Source of the DNA: Methylococcales symbiont of Iophon sp. n. MRB-2018
GTDB taxonomy: Bacteria > Pseudomonadota > Gammaproteobacteria > Methylococcales > Methylomonadaceae
Assembly (NCBI GenBank): GCA_003666325.1
Contig: QPIL01000117.1
Span: forward strand, 1 to 64,000
DNA: 64,000 nucleotides
Direction: 5' to 3'
The notes beneath the pieces are model-generated. The model did not search any database, was not told the origin of the DNA, and worked only from the letters and a program-made list of their open reading frames with translations. A program made the translations under genes and the position numbers. This document shows positions 28,405 through 37,406 of this stretch, one piece after another. How positions within the stretch are numbered: the stretch's first letter is position 1; every line of letters begins with the position of its first letter.

Positions 28405-30159
28405 TTATGAAAAATTTAAACAAAGTAATACCACATTAGCCAAGGTCAAAATAGCGGATAGGGTTTTCCAAAAAACCAGCGGGTTTCGCTCAATTAGCGG
28501 TACAAATTCACTTGAGCGTAAAAACAAAGCATTAGGTGTTGTAATATCGTAAATAAATTCTGAAATAGCCTCGTATCTAACTAGAGGATTAACACTGCAC
28601 CCTTTTTTTAATGCACCATCTATCCATAAAGGCACCATCGGATTGACTTGCATACTAGGAACATACTCCATCTTTGCCAAATTTATTTTATTGGGTTTTT
28701 CTGGCATATCGCCACAAAAGGGTAAAGAACCATTGATCATTTCGTAAGTAATCACAGCGAGTGAGTATAAGTCGGATTTAACTGAGCCTCGCTGACCTAG
28801 ATGATACTCTGGCGCAGAATAATTTAGGGTGCCTAGTATATTTTCATCTTTGACATCATTTTGTTCTAAAGAAGCAATATCAGAAATCCCAGCAATTTTG
28901 ACAGATCCAAAGTCGATAATTTTTACTATTCCATCGTGGGTAAACATAATATTCTCAGGTTTTAAATCCTGATGTATCATTTCCATACGATGAAAAGCCC
29001 CTAAACCACTGGCTATTTTCTTAACTATTTCTCTGATTTCACGAATATAAGGTTTTTTATTTGCATCCATCCAATCACGCAAAGTCTGACCATCAATATA
29101 TTCTGTCACATAATAAATGCAGGTTTTAACGCGATCTGTATCTAGCACCTTTATTACATTGAGATGATTTATTCTTTTTCCAGCCCACTCTTCATGTAAA
29201 AAGTTTTCTATATATTGGGTATCATCATCATAATTAACGGAAGGTGTCTTTAATACTACCTGTTTATTGGTTTTAGTATCAAAAGCACGATAAATTTGTG
29301 TCCGCTTACTGGCATGTAACTCGGCCTCAATTCTGTATCCATCTAAAATCATACCGGGCGACAGGTCTGGCGGAAAAGGCAAGTTAGCATGTTGCCTCAA
29401 AATCTCATTTTTCTCAGCAATAGGCAATTGTTCAATTTTTACCAATTGACAACTTAAATTGTCATTACTACCTCCTTCTACTGCACTTTTAACCAATGAT
29501 GCAGCCATTTCATCTAAGTCTTTATCCGTGCTAAGCATTTTCTTAATGACTTTATCATTGATAAAATCATGCACACCATCAGTCGTTAGTAAGAACAAAT
29601 CATCCAACTGAACAGGAAATGCTTTGTAATCGACTTCAAGGCGCGGCTCTATTCCCATCGCTCTATTTAAGTAATTAATCGTTTCTGAGGCCCAAACGCG
29701 ATGATCTCGCGTCATTTGCTCTAAATTACCTTTGCGTAAACGATAAATCCGAGAGTCACCAATATGAAATATATGAGCCGTTGTCGATTTAAGCACGATA
29801 ACACTTAAAGTACTTACTAAACCCTTATTGCTTGCTCCTCTTGCAATACCTTGGCTATATAACCAAGTATTTGTTGCTGACAGAACTTTTTGTCCTGAGG
29901 TTTTTACTGACCAAGAATCAGGCGTACTGTAATAATCATTTAAAAACCCACCCACACAACATTGACTGGCTTGCTTGCCATCATCGCAACCACTCATACC
30001 ATCGGCAATAGCAATGGTAATTCCTTTATTAGTTAAACTAGGTTCTTTAGGTATCAGTGCACCTAAAGAATCTTCATTATCTTCTTTGATACCTTGAGTG
30101 GAATATGCGCCGGTACTAATTCTAAGTATTTGTGATGACATGGTTTTATTATTTAACAT
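28405..30159 (-). CDS. PP2C phosphatase / Ser-Thr protein kinase fusion with C-terminal membrane anchor
   Basis: This 584-residue protein joins two domains of opposite function. Residues about 10-250 are a PP2C phosphatase (KEDNEDSLG, IADGMSGCDDG, FHIGDSRIYRLR, LLTTDGVHDF, DNLSCQL metal-site aspartates). Residues about 270-540 are a Hanks-type kinase: VVLKTP lysine, IHQDLKPENIMF catalytic loop, IIDFGSVK, and GTLNYSAPEYHLG; the glycine loop is degenerate. A final hydrophobic helix (LSAILTLANVVLLCLNF) anchors it in the membrane. It overlaps the end of the nitrate transporter gene by 11 bp when begun at 30159; a second ATG at 30141 would avoid the overlap. The pairing suggests post-translational control of nitrate assimilation; that role is inferred. 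Confidence 0.92.
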   Translation of the reverse strand: MLNNKTMSSQILRISTGAYSTQGIKEDNEDSLGALIPKEPSLTNKGITIAIADGMSGCDDGKQASQCCVGGFLNDYYSTPDSWSVKTSGQKVLSATNTWLYSQGIARGASNKGLVSTLSVIVLKSTTAHIFHIGDSRIYRLRKGNLEQMTRDHRVWASETINYLNRAMGIEPRLEVDYKAFPVQLDDLFLLTTDGVHDFINDKVIKKMLSTDKDLDEMAASLVKSAVEGGSNDNLSCQLVKIEQLPIAEKNEILRQHANLPFPPDLSPGMILDGYRIEAELHASKRTQIYRAFDTKTNKQVVLKTPSVNYDDDTQYIENFLHEEWAGKRINHLNVIKVLDTDRVKTCIYYVTEYIDGQTLRDWMDANKKPYIREIREIVKKIASGLGAFHRMEMIHQDLKPENIMFTHDGIVKIIDFGSVKIAGISDIASLEQNDVKDENILGTLNYSAPEYHLGQRGSVKSDLYSLAVITYEMINGSLPFCGDMPEKPNKINLAKMEYVPSMQVNPMVPLWIDGALKKGCSVNPLVRYEAISEFIYDITTPNALFLRSSEFVPLIERNPLVFWKTLSAILTLANVVLLCLNFS

Positions 30160-31618
30160 TGATCATTTCAACGGTACCATCTTCCAATACTTCAAACATA
30201 CTTCCAGAAGGTTCATTGAGAAAAATAAGTATCATTAAAAAAACAAAGACGGCAGTCGCGGCAATCGTCATAAAGAAGATATTAGTATCTACAAAAGACA
30301 GTACAGTAAGAAAAGCCAATCCACCTACATTACCAAAAGCGCCTACCATGCCAGCAAACTGCCCAGTCATCCGGCGTTGAATTAAAGGTACCATGGCATA
30401 AACAGCACCCGAGCCTGCTTTAGAAAAGATGCCACATAAAATAGTCACTGCAACCACGGCCCATAAAGCCCACTCAGTACTGACATTACTTAAAATAAAA
30501 AAACTAATAGCCGCACCGCTGGTTACAATACTTAGCGTTAGTTTACGCCCAAACTTATCACTTAACCATCCTCCCGCAGGTCGAGCAAAAAGATTAATAA
30601 AGGGATAAATACCGGCTAATATACCTGCCAAAATTGGCTCTACATTAAATGTATCCACGTAATAAAGCGGCAACATAGAACAAACAGCTAGCTCTGCACC
30701 AAAAGTTAACATATAAGCTAAATCCAGAATCGCTATTTGCTTAAAAGCATAACGCTGAACCTCAGGCGTTTCGGTATGAAATATTGCTTGATTGAGTTGA
30801 ATAATTTTCTTGACTTGATAAAGGTACAAAACAATCAATGTTGCATAGATAGCATAAGAGACAACAGGATCAATCCACTGCATTTTAGCGGATAATTTCC
30901 ATGTTAAAACACTTAAAGCTAGGTACATAGGTATATTCATTAGAATATATAAAACCAGATCTGTTTTGCTAGTGACTTCCATCGCACCCATTTTTTTAGG
31001 TTTAAAGTAAGTCGCCCCTTTAGGCGTATTAGATACACTAAAATAGTAAATGCAACCATATACAATAGCTAAAACACCGGTAGAACCTATGGCATATCGC
31101 CAACCATTTTCAGCACCAAAATAAAGCGCAATTGAAGGTAATAAAATAGCTGCACCAGCTGATCCAAAATTACCCCATCCTCCGTATATACCTTGTGCAA
31201 CTCCTGTTTGTCTTGCGGGAAACCATTCTGAAATCATCCGTATCCCCACCACAAAACCAGCACCGACAAATCCTAATAAAAACCGCACAATAGCTAACTG
31301 CTGATAGGTTTGAGTGAAAGCAAAGCCAATACTAATCAATCCACCTAGAATCAAAATAGAAGAAAACATCTGTCTAGGGCCGTATTTATCAACCAACATA
31401 CCGACCACTATTCGAGCAGGAATGGTTAAAGCAACATTCAAAATTAAGAGTATTTTGACTTCTTGTTCAGTTAAGTGCATGGATTCACGAATAACAACCA
31501 TTAAAGGTGCATGTGCAAACCAGACCATAAAACTAATAAAAAAAGCAAACCAAGTCAGATGTAATGTTCTGATCTCTGGTTTATTAAATGCTAGTAAATT
31601 TAATTGCTTAGCAGACAT
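30149..31618 (-). CDS. narK: NarK/NasA-type nitrate/nitrite MFS transporter
   Basis: This 489-residue major facilitator has about 12 membrane segments and both glycine-rich nitrate signatures of the NNP family: GIYGGWGNFGSAGAA (TM5) and GMVGAFGNVGGLAF (TM11). Family arginines are plausible in VGIRMISEWFPARQTGVAQG and in the region before DKFGRKL. It imports nitrate or exchanges nitrate/nitrite. No nas/nir reductase genes are in the window. It is the first gene of a two-gene unit with the PP2C-kinase. Confidence 0.92.
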   Translation of the reverse strand: MSAKQLNLLAFNKPEIRTLHLTWFAFFISFMVWFAHAPLMVVIRESMHLTEQEVKILLILNVALTIPARIVVGMLVDKYGPRQMFSSILILGGLISIGFAFTQTYQQLAIVRFLLGFVGAGFVVGIRMISEWFPARQTGVAQGIYGGWGNFGSAGAAILLPSIALYFGAENGWRYAIGSTGVLAIVYGCIYYFSVSNTPKGATYFKPKKMGAMEVTSKTDLVLYILMNIPMYLALSVLTWKLSAKMQWIDPVVSYAIYATLIVLYLYQVKKIIQLNQAIFHTETPEVQRYAFKQIAILDLAYMLTFGAELAVCSMLPLYYVDTFNVEPILAGILAGIYPFINLFARPAGGWLSDKFGRKLTLSIVTSGAAISFFILSNVSTEWALWAVVAVTILCGIFSKAGSGAVYAMVPLIQRRMTGQFAGMVGAFGNVGGLAFLTVLSFVDTNIFFMTIAATAVFVFLMILIFLNEPSGSMFEVLEDGTVEMINVK

Positions 31619-31693
31619 TAAGGTTCCTTAAGTAACAAAGTTAATACTATTCAAGCATTAGTCATGCCAATAAAAAAATTAGCAATTTATACT

Positions 31694-32075
31694 TTAGCTA
31701 GTTCTCGTCCATAAACTATAAGCCGTTGAAAAAAATATAAAAAGCTATGAATAGGGTAGGGGGTTTTGATTGCTCTGACATAATACCATATTCAACAAAT
31801 AAATACACCAATATAGCACCCATATTATCATTTTATGAACTCACTAAAAATGGGGGATTATCAATAAGTAACCCCCTATTTTTAACAAACACATAAAGCC
31901 CTAATATAAGCACTATATTAGTATATTTACTTATTGAATATAGTAGTATTTAATGCTAAGAAATTGATTTAATATAGAATACTTGGAGTAAAAAGAGGAG
32001 AATAAAATAATAGTTGCAGGCAATTCTATTTGAATATCATACGGTTTTATTTAGCTATAAATCTCTTTGCTTTGT
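31694..32075 (+). mobile_element. Degenerate 5' region of an insertion sequence (shared with 61.7 kb)
   Basis: CTCGTCCATAAACTATAAGC near 31703 and, after an interrupting stretch, AATTGATTTAATATAGAATA with AGTTGCAGGCAATTCTATTT near 32000 all have close counterparts in reverse orientation at 61679-61835, where they lie directly upstream of a transposase remnant. Here the transposase frame fades after about 32040. Between the two shared blocks is about 160 bp absent from the other copy. This fills the divergent narK-glgX region. Confidence 0.55.
31846..31883. terminator. Terminator-like hairpin in the narK-glgX gap
   Basis: AAAAATGGGGG (31846-31856) pairs with CCCCCTATTTTT (31872-31883) with a one-base bulge, and T-runs occur on both strands. 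It looks like a bidirectional intrinsic terminator, but no gene ends here: both neighbours start outward. It may be part of the inserted element. Confidence 0.5.
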
Positions 32076-32138
32076 GGCTAAAAAATATTGCATAATATGG
32101 CGCTTAACCCAATCTAGTACATCAATATTTTTTTAAAT

Positions 32139-32156
32139 TAATTGAGGTCTCTAATT
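32139..32156. mobile_element. 8-bp footprint of family 2 element with TAATT duplication
   Basis: TAATT GAGGTCTC TAATT: the last 8 bp of the family 2 inverted-repeat element remain between a perfect 5-bp direct repeat. It reads as an excision or deletion footprint, about 110 bp upstream of the glgX start. Confidence 0.6.
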
Positions 32157-32266
32157 GATAAATACACTTGTCAGGCTCTAAAAAAGCCTACTCTCAATTC
32201 CACTCTTTAAATGCAATTGCGCTTTTTTTAAAAGCACTGCATTTTATAGAGAAAAAAACACTAACT

Positions 32267-34354
32267 ATGTCAAATAAAAAATATTCATTTAAGCCTGGAC
32301 AAACTTATCCATCAGGTGCAAAACAAAAAAAAGAAGGCGTCAACTTCTCAATTTTTAGTCGCCATGCTACACAAGTAGAACTTTTACTATTTAAAACATC
32401 TCAAAGCAAAAATCCTTTTCAAATCATTCAACTGGATGAAAAGAGTCATAAAACTTTTTTTTCCTGGCATATTTTTGTGATCGATTTACCGACAGGCACT
32501 TGGTACACATGGCGTTTAGATGGACTCAATGAACCCAAAGAAGCAGGGCTACATTTTGATAAGGAAAAGCAACTGATCGATCCTTGGGCGCGCATTGTCT
32601 CTGATGTAAATTGGGATCGACAGGCTGCCTGCAACTCTGGTGATAATCAGGCTACAGCCATGCGTTGCATGGTCAGCAATGAGGATAATTATAACTGGGA
32701 AAATGATAAGCCTTTACGCATTACCAGTGAGAAATCGATTATCTATGAAATGCATGTCGGCGGATATACCAACCACCCTTCTTCAAAAGTTAAAAACCCA
32801 GGTACATTTTCAGGCGTCGTTGAAAAAATCCCTTATCTTAAAAAATTGGGTATTACCCATGTTGAATTACTCCCTATCATGGCTTTTGATGAACAGGATA
32901 TTCCGCAAGGTACAGCAGGCCTAGGTCTAAAAAACTACTGGGGATATAGCACGCATAGTTTTTTTAGCCCTCATCCTGGCTTTTGTGTGACACCAGAACA
33001 AGGCACACATATTGAAGAATTTCGAGACATGGTCAAAGCATTGCATAATGCAGGTATCGGCATTATTTTAGATGTTGTTTACAACCATACTTCCGAGGCT
33101 GGTAGCAGCGGCCCTATCATTAATTTTCGAGGTATTGGTGAAAATATTTTCTATCACCATGAAAAAGATGACAAAAGTATTTTGCATGACTATACAGGTT
33201 GCGGTAATACCGTCAATGCAAACCACCCTTTAGTTTCTTCTTTTATTGTCAGTAGCCTTGAATATTGGGTTCGAGAAATGCACGTTGATGGTTTTCGTTT
33301 TGATTTAGCCAGTGCTTTGGCAAGAGGCGAAGGTGGCGTTGTGCTTGAAGATCCTCCCGTTTTATGGGCGATAGAACTGTCTGAACAACTGGCACAAACA
33401 AAGCTCATTGCAGAAGCATGGGATGCTACTGGGCTTTATCAAGTCGGTAGCTTCCCAGGTCATCGTTGGGCAGAATGGAATGGTAGATACAGAGATGTTA
33501 TCCGCGAGGTACTACGTGGTGATAATGGTAAAATTCAAGAATTAGCCACTCGTATTTCTGGCAGTAGCGACCTTTATCAACATCAAGCTGGTTTACCCAT
33601 TAACAGTATTAACTTTATCACCTGCCATGATGGTTTCACCCTTAACGACTTGTTTAGCTATAACGAAAAACACAATGGTGCTAACGGTGAAGACAACAGA
33701 GATGGCTGTAGTAATAACCTCAGCTACAACTGCGGTGAAGAAGGTGAAACCAATGACCCAAAAATCACCAAACATCGTCACAAACAAGTAAAAAATGCCT
33801 TTGCTATTTTATTACTCAGCGAAGGCGTACCTATGATCCTTGCTGGTGATGAAATACTTAATTCCCAACAAGGTAATAATAATGGTTACTGCCAGGATAA
33901 TGAATTAACCTGGATTAATTGGGAAATGGCTCTGGAAAATAGCGATATATTACGTTTTGTTCAACAAATGATCGCGCTACGAAAACGTCATGGTTCCATC
34001 ATGCGCAGACGTTTTTTAACCGGTAATATAGTTGAAGAAAGGGGTATTAAAGATATTAGCTGGCATGGTGCAAAACTAGACAAGCCTTTATGGAATGACC
34101 CAGAAACTCGTCTGTTAGCGCTTACCTTGGCAGGAACAACGGTTAATGAAGCAGATCTCCATGTGGTTATTAATATGTCAGATCAAAAAACCACAGTTGA
34201 ATTACCCGTCATAAAAAATAAAACTTGGTGTCTGGCAATTGATACTTCAGAACAATCACCTGCTGATATTATTAGTCCTCATAACCAAAAATCCATCAAC
34301 AAAAAGACCTATCAGGTCGATAAAAAGACGGTTGTTGCTTTTGAAAATAATTAG
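32267..34354 (+). CDS. glgX: Glycogen debranching enzyme GlgX (GH13)
   Basis: From ATG 32267 this is 695 residues: a CBM48-type N-terminal domain (GVNFSIFSRHATQVELLLF) followed by a GH13 catalytic barrel with ILDVVYNHTSEAG (region I), VDGFRFDLASALAR (nucleophile Asp), LIAEAWDATG (acid/base Glu) and INFITCHDGFTLNDL (region IV). It removes alpha-1,6 branches from glycogen or limit dextrins. TTG 32168 is an in-frame alternative but its extra 33 residues do not look like the family start. The stop codon lies inside the left inverted repeat of the family 1 copy that follows. No other glg gene is adjacent. Confidence 0.93.
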   Translation: MSNKKYSFKPGQTYPSGAKQKKEGVNFSIFSRHATQVELLLFKTSQSKNPFQIIQLDEKSHKTFFSWHIFVIDLPTGTWYTWRLDGLNEPKEAGLHFDKEKQLIDPWARIVSDVNWDRQAACNSGDNQATAMRCMVSNEDNYNWENDKPLRITSEKSIIYEMHVGGYTNHPSSKVKNPGTFSGVVEKIPYLKKLGITHVELLPIMAFDEQDIPQGTAGLGLKNYWGYSTHSFFSPHPGFCVTPEQGTHIEEFRDMVKALHNAGIGIILDVVYNHTSEAGSSGPIINFRGIGENIFYHHEKDDKSILHDYTGCGNTVNANHPLVSSFIVSSLEYWVREMHVDGFRFDLASALARGEGGVVLEDPPVLWAIELSEQLAQTKLIAEAWDATGLYQVGSFPGHRWAEWNGRYRDVIREVLRGDNGKIQELATRISGSSDLYQHQAGLPINSINFITCHDGFTLNDLFSYNEKHNGANGEDNRDGCSNNLSYNCGEEGETNDPKITKHRHKQVKNAFAILLLSEGVPMILAGDEILNSQQGNNNGYCQDNELTWINWEMALENSDILRFVQQMIALRKRHGSIMRRRFLTGNIVEERGIKDISWHGAKLDKPLWNDPETRLLALTLAGTTVNEADLHVVINMSDQKTTVELPVIKNKTWCLAIDTSEQSPADIISPHNQKSINKKTYQVDKKTVVAFENN

Positions 34355-34741
34355 CCAACCCTTAAAAACACCATAACAACTTGATTTATAATAATAAAAC
34401 AAACAAAATACATAGGAAAATCAACCAGTATTTGGTAAAATAATACCTATTTCTTGGTCGTTTTGCTGATAAAAACATACTAACAAAATCAACCCCAAAC
34501 AGAGCAACTAAACCTTTTTCATTCAGAGTTATTTGTTGAATAGGGTATAAGATCCGCTTCACTCCCTCCATCATTCCTGCATGTTCTAAGCAGGAATCCA
34601 GATGTTTAAAACGAGACTCCCGATAACAGACTTCGGGAATGACGTGTAGTAACAGAGGTTCCAGTTACTTTAGTCCTAAGCCCTAAGCCTTGAGTCTTTA
34701 GTCTTTAATCTTTAGTCTTTTTAAGCGTTGACTAATTATTT
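34345..34741 (+). repeat. Family 1 repeat, copy 2, complete with terminal inverted repeats
   Basis: This 397-bp copy is bounded by 24-bp inverted ends (34345-34368 and 34718-34741, 22 of 24 matching; core AATTAGYCAACSCTTAAAAA). Inside are two perfect hairpins: ATTCCTGC (34573-34580) with GCAGGAAT (34590-34597), and TCCCGA (34618-34623) with TCGGGA (34633-34638). Seven heptads (34672-34720; AGTCCTA, AGCCCTA, AGCCTTG, AGTCTTT...) precede the right end. The left end covers the glgX stop codon. It carries no reading frame of its own. Confidence 0.85.
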
Positions 34742-34809
34742 GAACAAGTGTTTTCATGGGATCAGAAAAGCATGAAAACAATTTGTATATGCGAAAGCCA
34801 AAATTTACA

Positions 34810-35133
34810 TTATTTTTCTAAAAATTCTATTTTTCCTGCTTTTCCGTTCCATTCTTCAGCATCTTCCAAAGGGCCTTTTACTTCGGTGATAGTGGGCCAG
34901 GCGGTTGCTAGTTCAGCATTTAAGGCAATAAAATGTTCTTGATCCTGTGGTAGTTCATCTTCTGCAAAAATTGCTTCTGCGGGGCATTCAGGCTCGCACA
35001 AGGTACAATCAATACATTCATCAGGATTAATTACTAGAAAGTTAGGGCCTTCGTGAAAGCAGTCTACTGGGCAGACATCAACACAATCTGTAAATTTACA
35101 CTTAATACAGTTTTCTGTAACGACAAAAGTCAT
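34810..35133 (-). CDS. fdxA: 7Fe ferredoxin FdxA
   Basis: This 107-residue ferredoxin has [18 protein letters not shown] (3Fe-4S plus one ligand of the second cluster) and [12 protein letters not shown] (4Fe-4S), as in Azotobacter ferredoxin I and proteobacterial FdxA. The C-terminal extension ending [19 protein letters not shown] is typical. It is a small soluble electron carrier. It is transcribed alone, convergent with glgX; family 1 copy 2 lies between them. Confidence 0.95.
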   Translation of the reverse strand: MTFVVTENCIKCKFTDCVDVCPVDCFHEGPNFLVINPDECIDCTLCEPECPAEAIFAEDELPQDQEHFIALNAELATAWPTITEVKGPLEDAEEWNGKAGKIEFLEK

Positions 35134-35229
35134 GGTATTTTCCCGAATTTTAGTTTGAAATAAAAGGTTGTAAGCGTTAGTTTACCTTTAATTAATAAAG
35201 GCTGCACATAGATAGTTCCCATCCATAAA

Positions 35230-35249
35230 CAGAGTTATGCTGAGGTCTC
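35230..35249 (+). mobile_element. Solo right arm of family 2 element
   Basis: CAGAGTTATGCTGAGGTCTC equals the right inverted-repeat terminus of family 2. No left arm is found nearby. It lies in the gap between fdxA and the flavin reductase, about 145 bp beyond the 3' end of the latter. Confidence 0.7.
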
Positions 35250-35392
35250 TAATAATAAAAGAATCATTCTGAATGCTGGTTTTTTCTTGGCCTTTTCTTT
35301 CGTACATACAATGGCACTCGCTCGTTTTTTTTGCAACGCCTAAGATGGATAAAAGAGCAACAAGATGGGTGGGTTATTTGTTACCAGTTGCC

Positions 35393-35875
35393 TTAGCTAC
35401 TTAATTCACGATATGCCGAGTTATAATAAAGCAAAGGCTCTCCCTTTTGACAATTAACATTCTGCACTTCGCCAATCACTATCCAATGAGTACCTGCTAA
35501 TACTTGCTGAACTACTGTACATTCTATTGATGCTAAAGCATCAACAAATATAGGCGAACCTGTATCACCTGTATGCCACTTCACATTAGCAAAACGCTCT
35601 TCCTGAGTAGCCCCACCAGCAAACTGATTAGATACTTCTTGTTGCTCAACCGTTAAAATATTAACTGCAAATAATTTACCATCGAATACCGCATCACCCG
35701 TATCTGCTGTTTTATTAATGCACACCAAAATTTGTGGTGGATCTATAGATACACTGCTAAAAGATGTTGCTGTCATACCTTTTAAACCGAATTTCTCCGT
35801 TTGTGCAGTTACTACGGTAACGCCACTTGCCCACAATTTAAGTGCATTTTTAAAGTTTTTATCGTTAACTGTCAT
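35393..35875 (-). CDS. Flavin reductase family protein
   Basis: This 160-residue protein has the FMN-binding split-barrel pattern of flavin reductase-like proteins: NALKLWASGVTVVTAQ, LKGMTATSFSSVSIDPPQIL, VCINKTADTG, FAVNILTVEQQEVSNQFAGG and HWIVIGEVQNV. Such proteins reduce flavins with NAD(P)H, often for a partner monooxygenase; no partner is adjacent. Its 3' end lies in GTTATTTGTTACCAGTTGCC, a motif also found beside family 2 elements. Substrate and partner are unknown. Confidence 0.88.
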   Translation of the reverse strand: MTVNDKNFKNALKLWASGVTVVTAQTEKFGLKGMTATSFSSVSIDPPQILVCINKTADTGDAVFDGKLFAVNILTVEQQEVSNQFAGGATQEERFANVKWHTGDTGSPIFVDALASIECTVVQQVLAGTHWIVIGEVQNVNCQKGEPLLYYNSAYRELSS

Positions 35876-35974
35876 ATTTTTTGGCTAGTTAAATTAATGT
35901 AATTTGGTGTAATCAGACTTTTTTTAAAAGTAAGACGATGAATAACGCTATTTCTCATCCACTCTATTGTTTGA

Positions 35975-37390
35975 TTATTTTTTCTTGATATATAAATCAG
36001 TAATTGTTCCAGTAATCATTTCAGCGGCAAAGCCAAAGGTCTCGGATAAAGAGGGATGTGGGTGAATGGATAAACCAATATCTTCTGCATCAGCACCCAT
36101 TTCCAAGGCTAAAACAGCTTCGGCTATTAATTCACCCGCATTAGGACCTACCATGCCTGCACCTAATACTCGCCCCGTTTCTTTATCGCATAATATTTTG
36201 GTAATACCTTCATTTCTACCTAAGCTGAGTGAACGACCACTAGCCGCCCAAGGAAAAGAAGCTTTATCATATTCAATACCCTCTTTTTTCGCCTGATTTT
36301 CAGTCAAGCCCATCCAGGTAACTTCTGGATCGGTATAAGCTACCGCTGGAATAGTTAAGGCATCAAAACCAGATTTAATACCAGAAATTACTTCTGCTGC
36401 GACTTTACCTTCATGTACCGCTTTATGCGCTAACATGGGATTACCTGCTATATCACCAATAGCAAAAATATTGTCAATATTGGTTTTTTGTTGTTCATCA
36501 ACATTAATAAAGCCCATGTCATCAACTTCAACACCCGCTTTGTCTGCGGCTATTTTAAAGCCATTGGGTTTGCGCCCGACTGCCACTAAAACCGCATCAA
36601 AGGTTTCTGACTCAGGTGCTTTTTTACCCGATAAAGTGACTTTTAAACCTTTCTTTAATGGTTTTATTTCTTCTACTTTAGTTTCTAACCAAATATTCTC
36701 GTATTGTTTTTTAATACGTTTATATAGAGGTCGAACTAAATCGGCATCACAACCTGGAATGATTTGATCCATCAATTCAACCACGCTGATTTTTGAACCT
36801 AAGGCATGATAAACTGTTGCCATTTCTAAACCAATAATGCCTCCACCAACAATCAATAGTTTTTTAGGCACTTCATGCAACTCTAATGCATCAGTTGAAT
36901 CCCATAATCTGGGATCATCATTTGGAAATACAGGGATTTTAGTCGGTTGAGAGCCTGCTGCAATAATGGCATTATCAAAGGTAATGGTTTGATGACCTGA
37001 TTCTGAATCCACCACAATAGAATTGGCTGAGGCAAATGAACCCATACCCTGTAGCAAGGTAATTTTGCGTTGTTTGATAAGCCCTTCCAGACCCGTATTT
37101 AAAGATTGAGTTATACTTTCTTTCCAGTCCTTGATTTTGTCTAATTCAAAATTGGGTTTGCCATAGCTGATACCATGATTGGCTACTTCATCCACTTCAT
37201 GAATAATTTGTGCCATGTGTAATAAGGCTTTTGAAGGAATACAGCCGACATTAAGACAAACACCACCAATCACTGGATAGCGTTCAATTAAAGTGACTTG
37301 TTTACCTAAATCTGCGGCACGAAATGCAGCGCTATAACCACCAGGACCGCCACCTAAAACTAAAACCTCTGCATGTTGTGTATCGTTCAT
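35975..37390 (-). CDS. lpdA: Dihydrolipoyl dehydrogenase (E3)
   Basis: This 471-residue flavoprotein has the FAD motif VLGGGPGGYSAAFRAADLG, the redox-active disulfide GGVCLNVGCIPSKALL (about residues 41-56), the NAD-binding VGGGIIGLEMATVYHALGS, FAIGDIAGNPMLAHKA and the active-site His-Glu HPHPSLSETFGFAAE. It reoxidises lipoyl groups of the pyruvate dehydrogenase complex. It is the last gene of the minus-strand aceE-aceF-lpdA operon, 16 bp after aceF. Confidence 0.96.
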   Translation of the reverse strand: MNDTQHAEVLVLGGGPGGYSAAFRAADLGKQVTLIERYPVIGGVCLNVGCIPSKALLHMAQIIHEVDEVANHGISYGKPNFELDKIKDWKESITQSLNTGLEGLIKQRKITLLQGMGSFASANSIVVDSESGHQTITFDNAIIAAGSQPTKIPVFPNDDPRLWDSTDALELHEVPKKLLIVGGGIIGLEMATVYHALGSKISVVELMDQIIPGCDADLVRPLYKRIKKQYENIWLETKVEEIKPLKKGLKVTLSGKKAPESETFDAVLVAVGRKPNGFKIAADKAGVEVDDMGFINVDEQQKTNIDNIFAIGDIAGNPMLAHKAVHEGKVAAEVISGIKSGFDALTIPAVAYTDPEVTWMGLTENQAKKEGIEYDKASFPWAASGRSLSLGRNEGITKILCDKETGRVLGAGMVGPNAGELIAEAVLALEMGADAEDIGLSIHPHPSLSETFGFAAEMITGTITDLYIKKK

Positions 37391-37406
37391 AATATTGATT
37401 CCCTGT

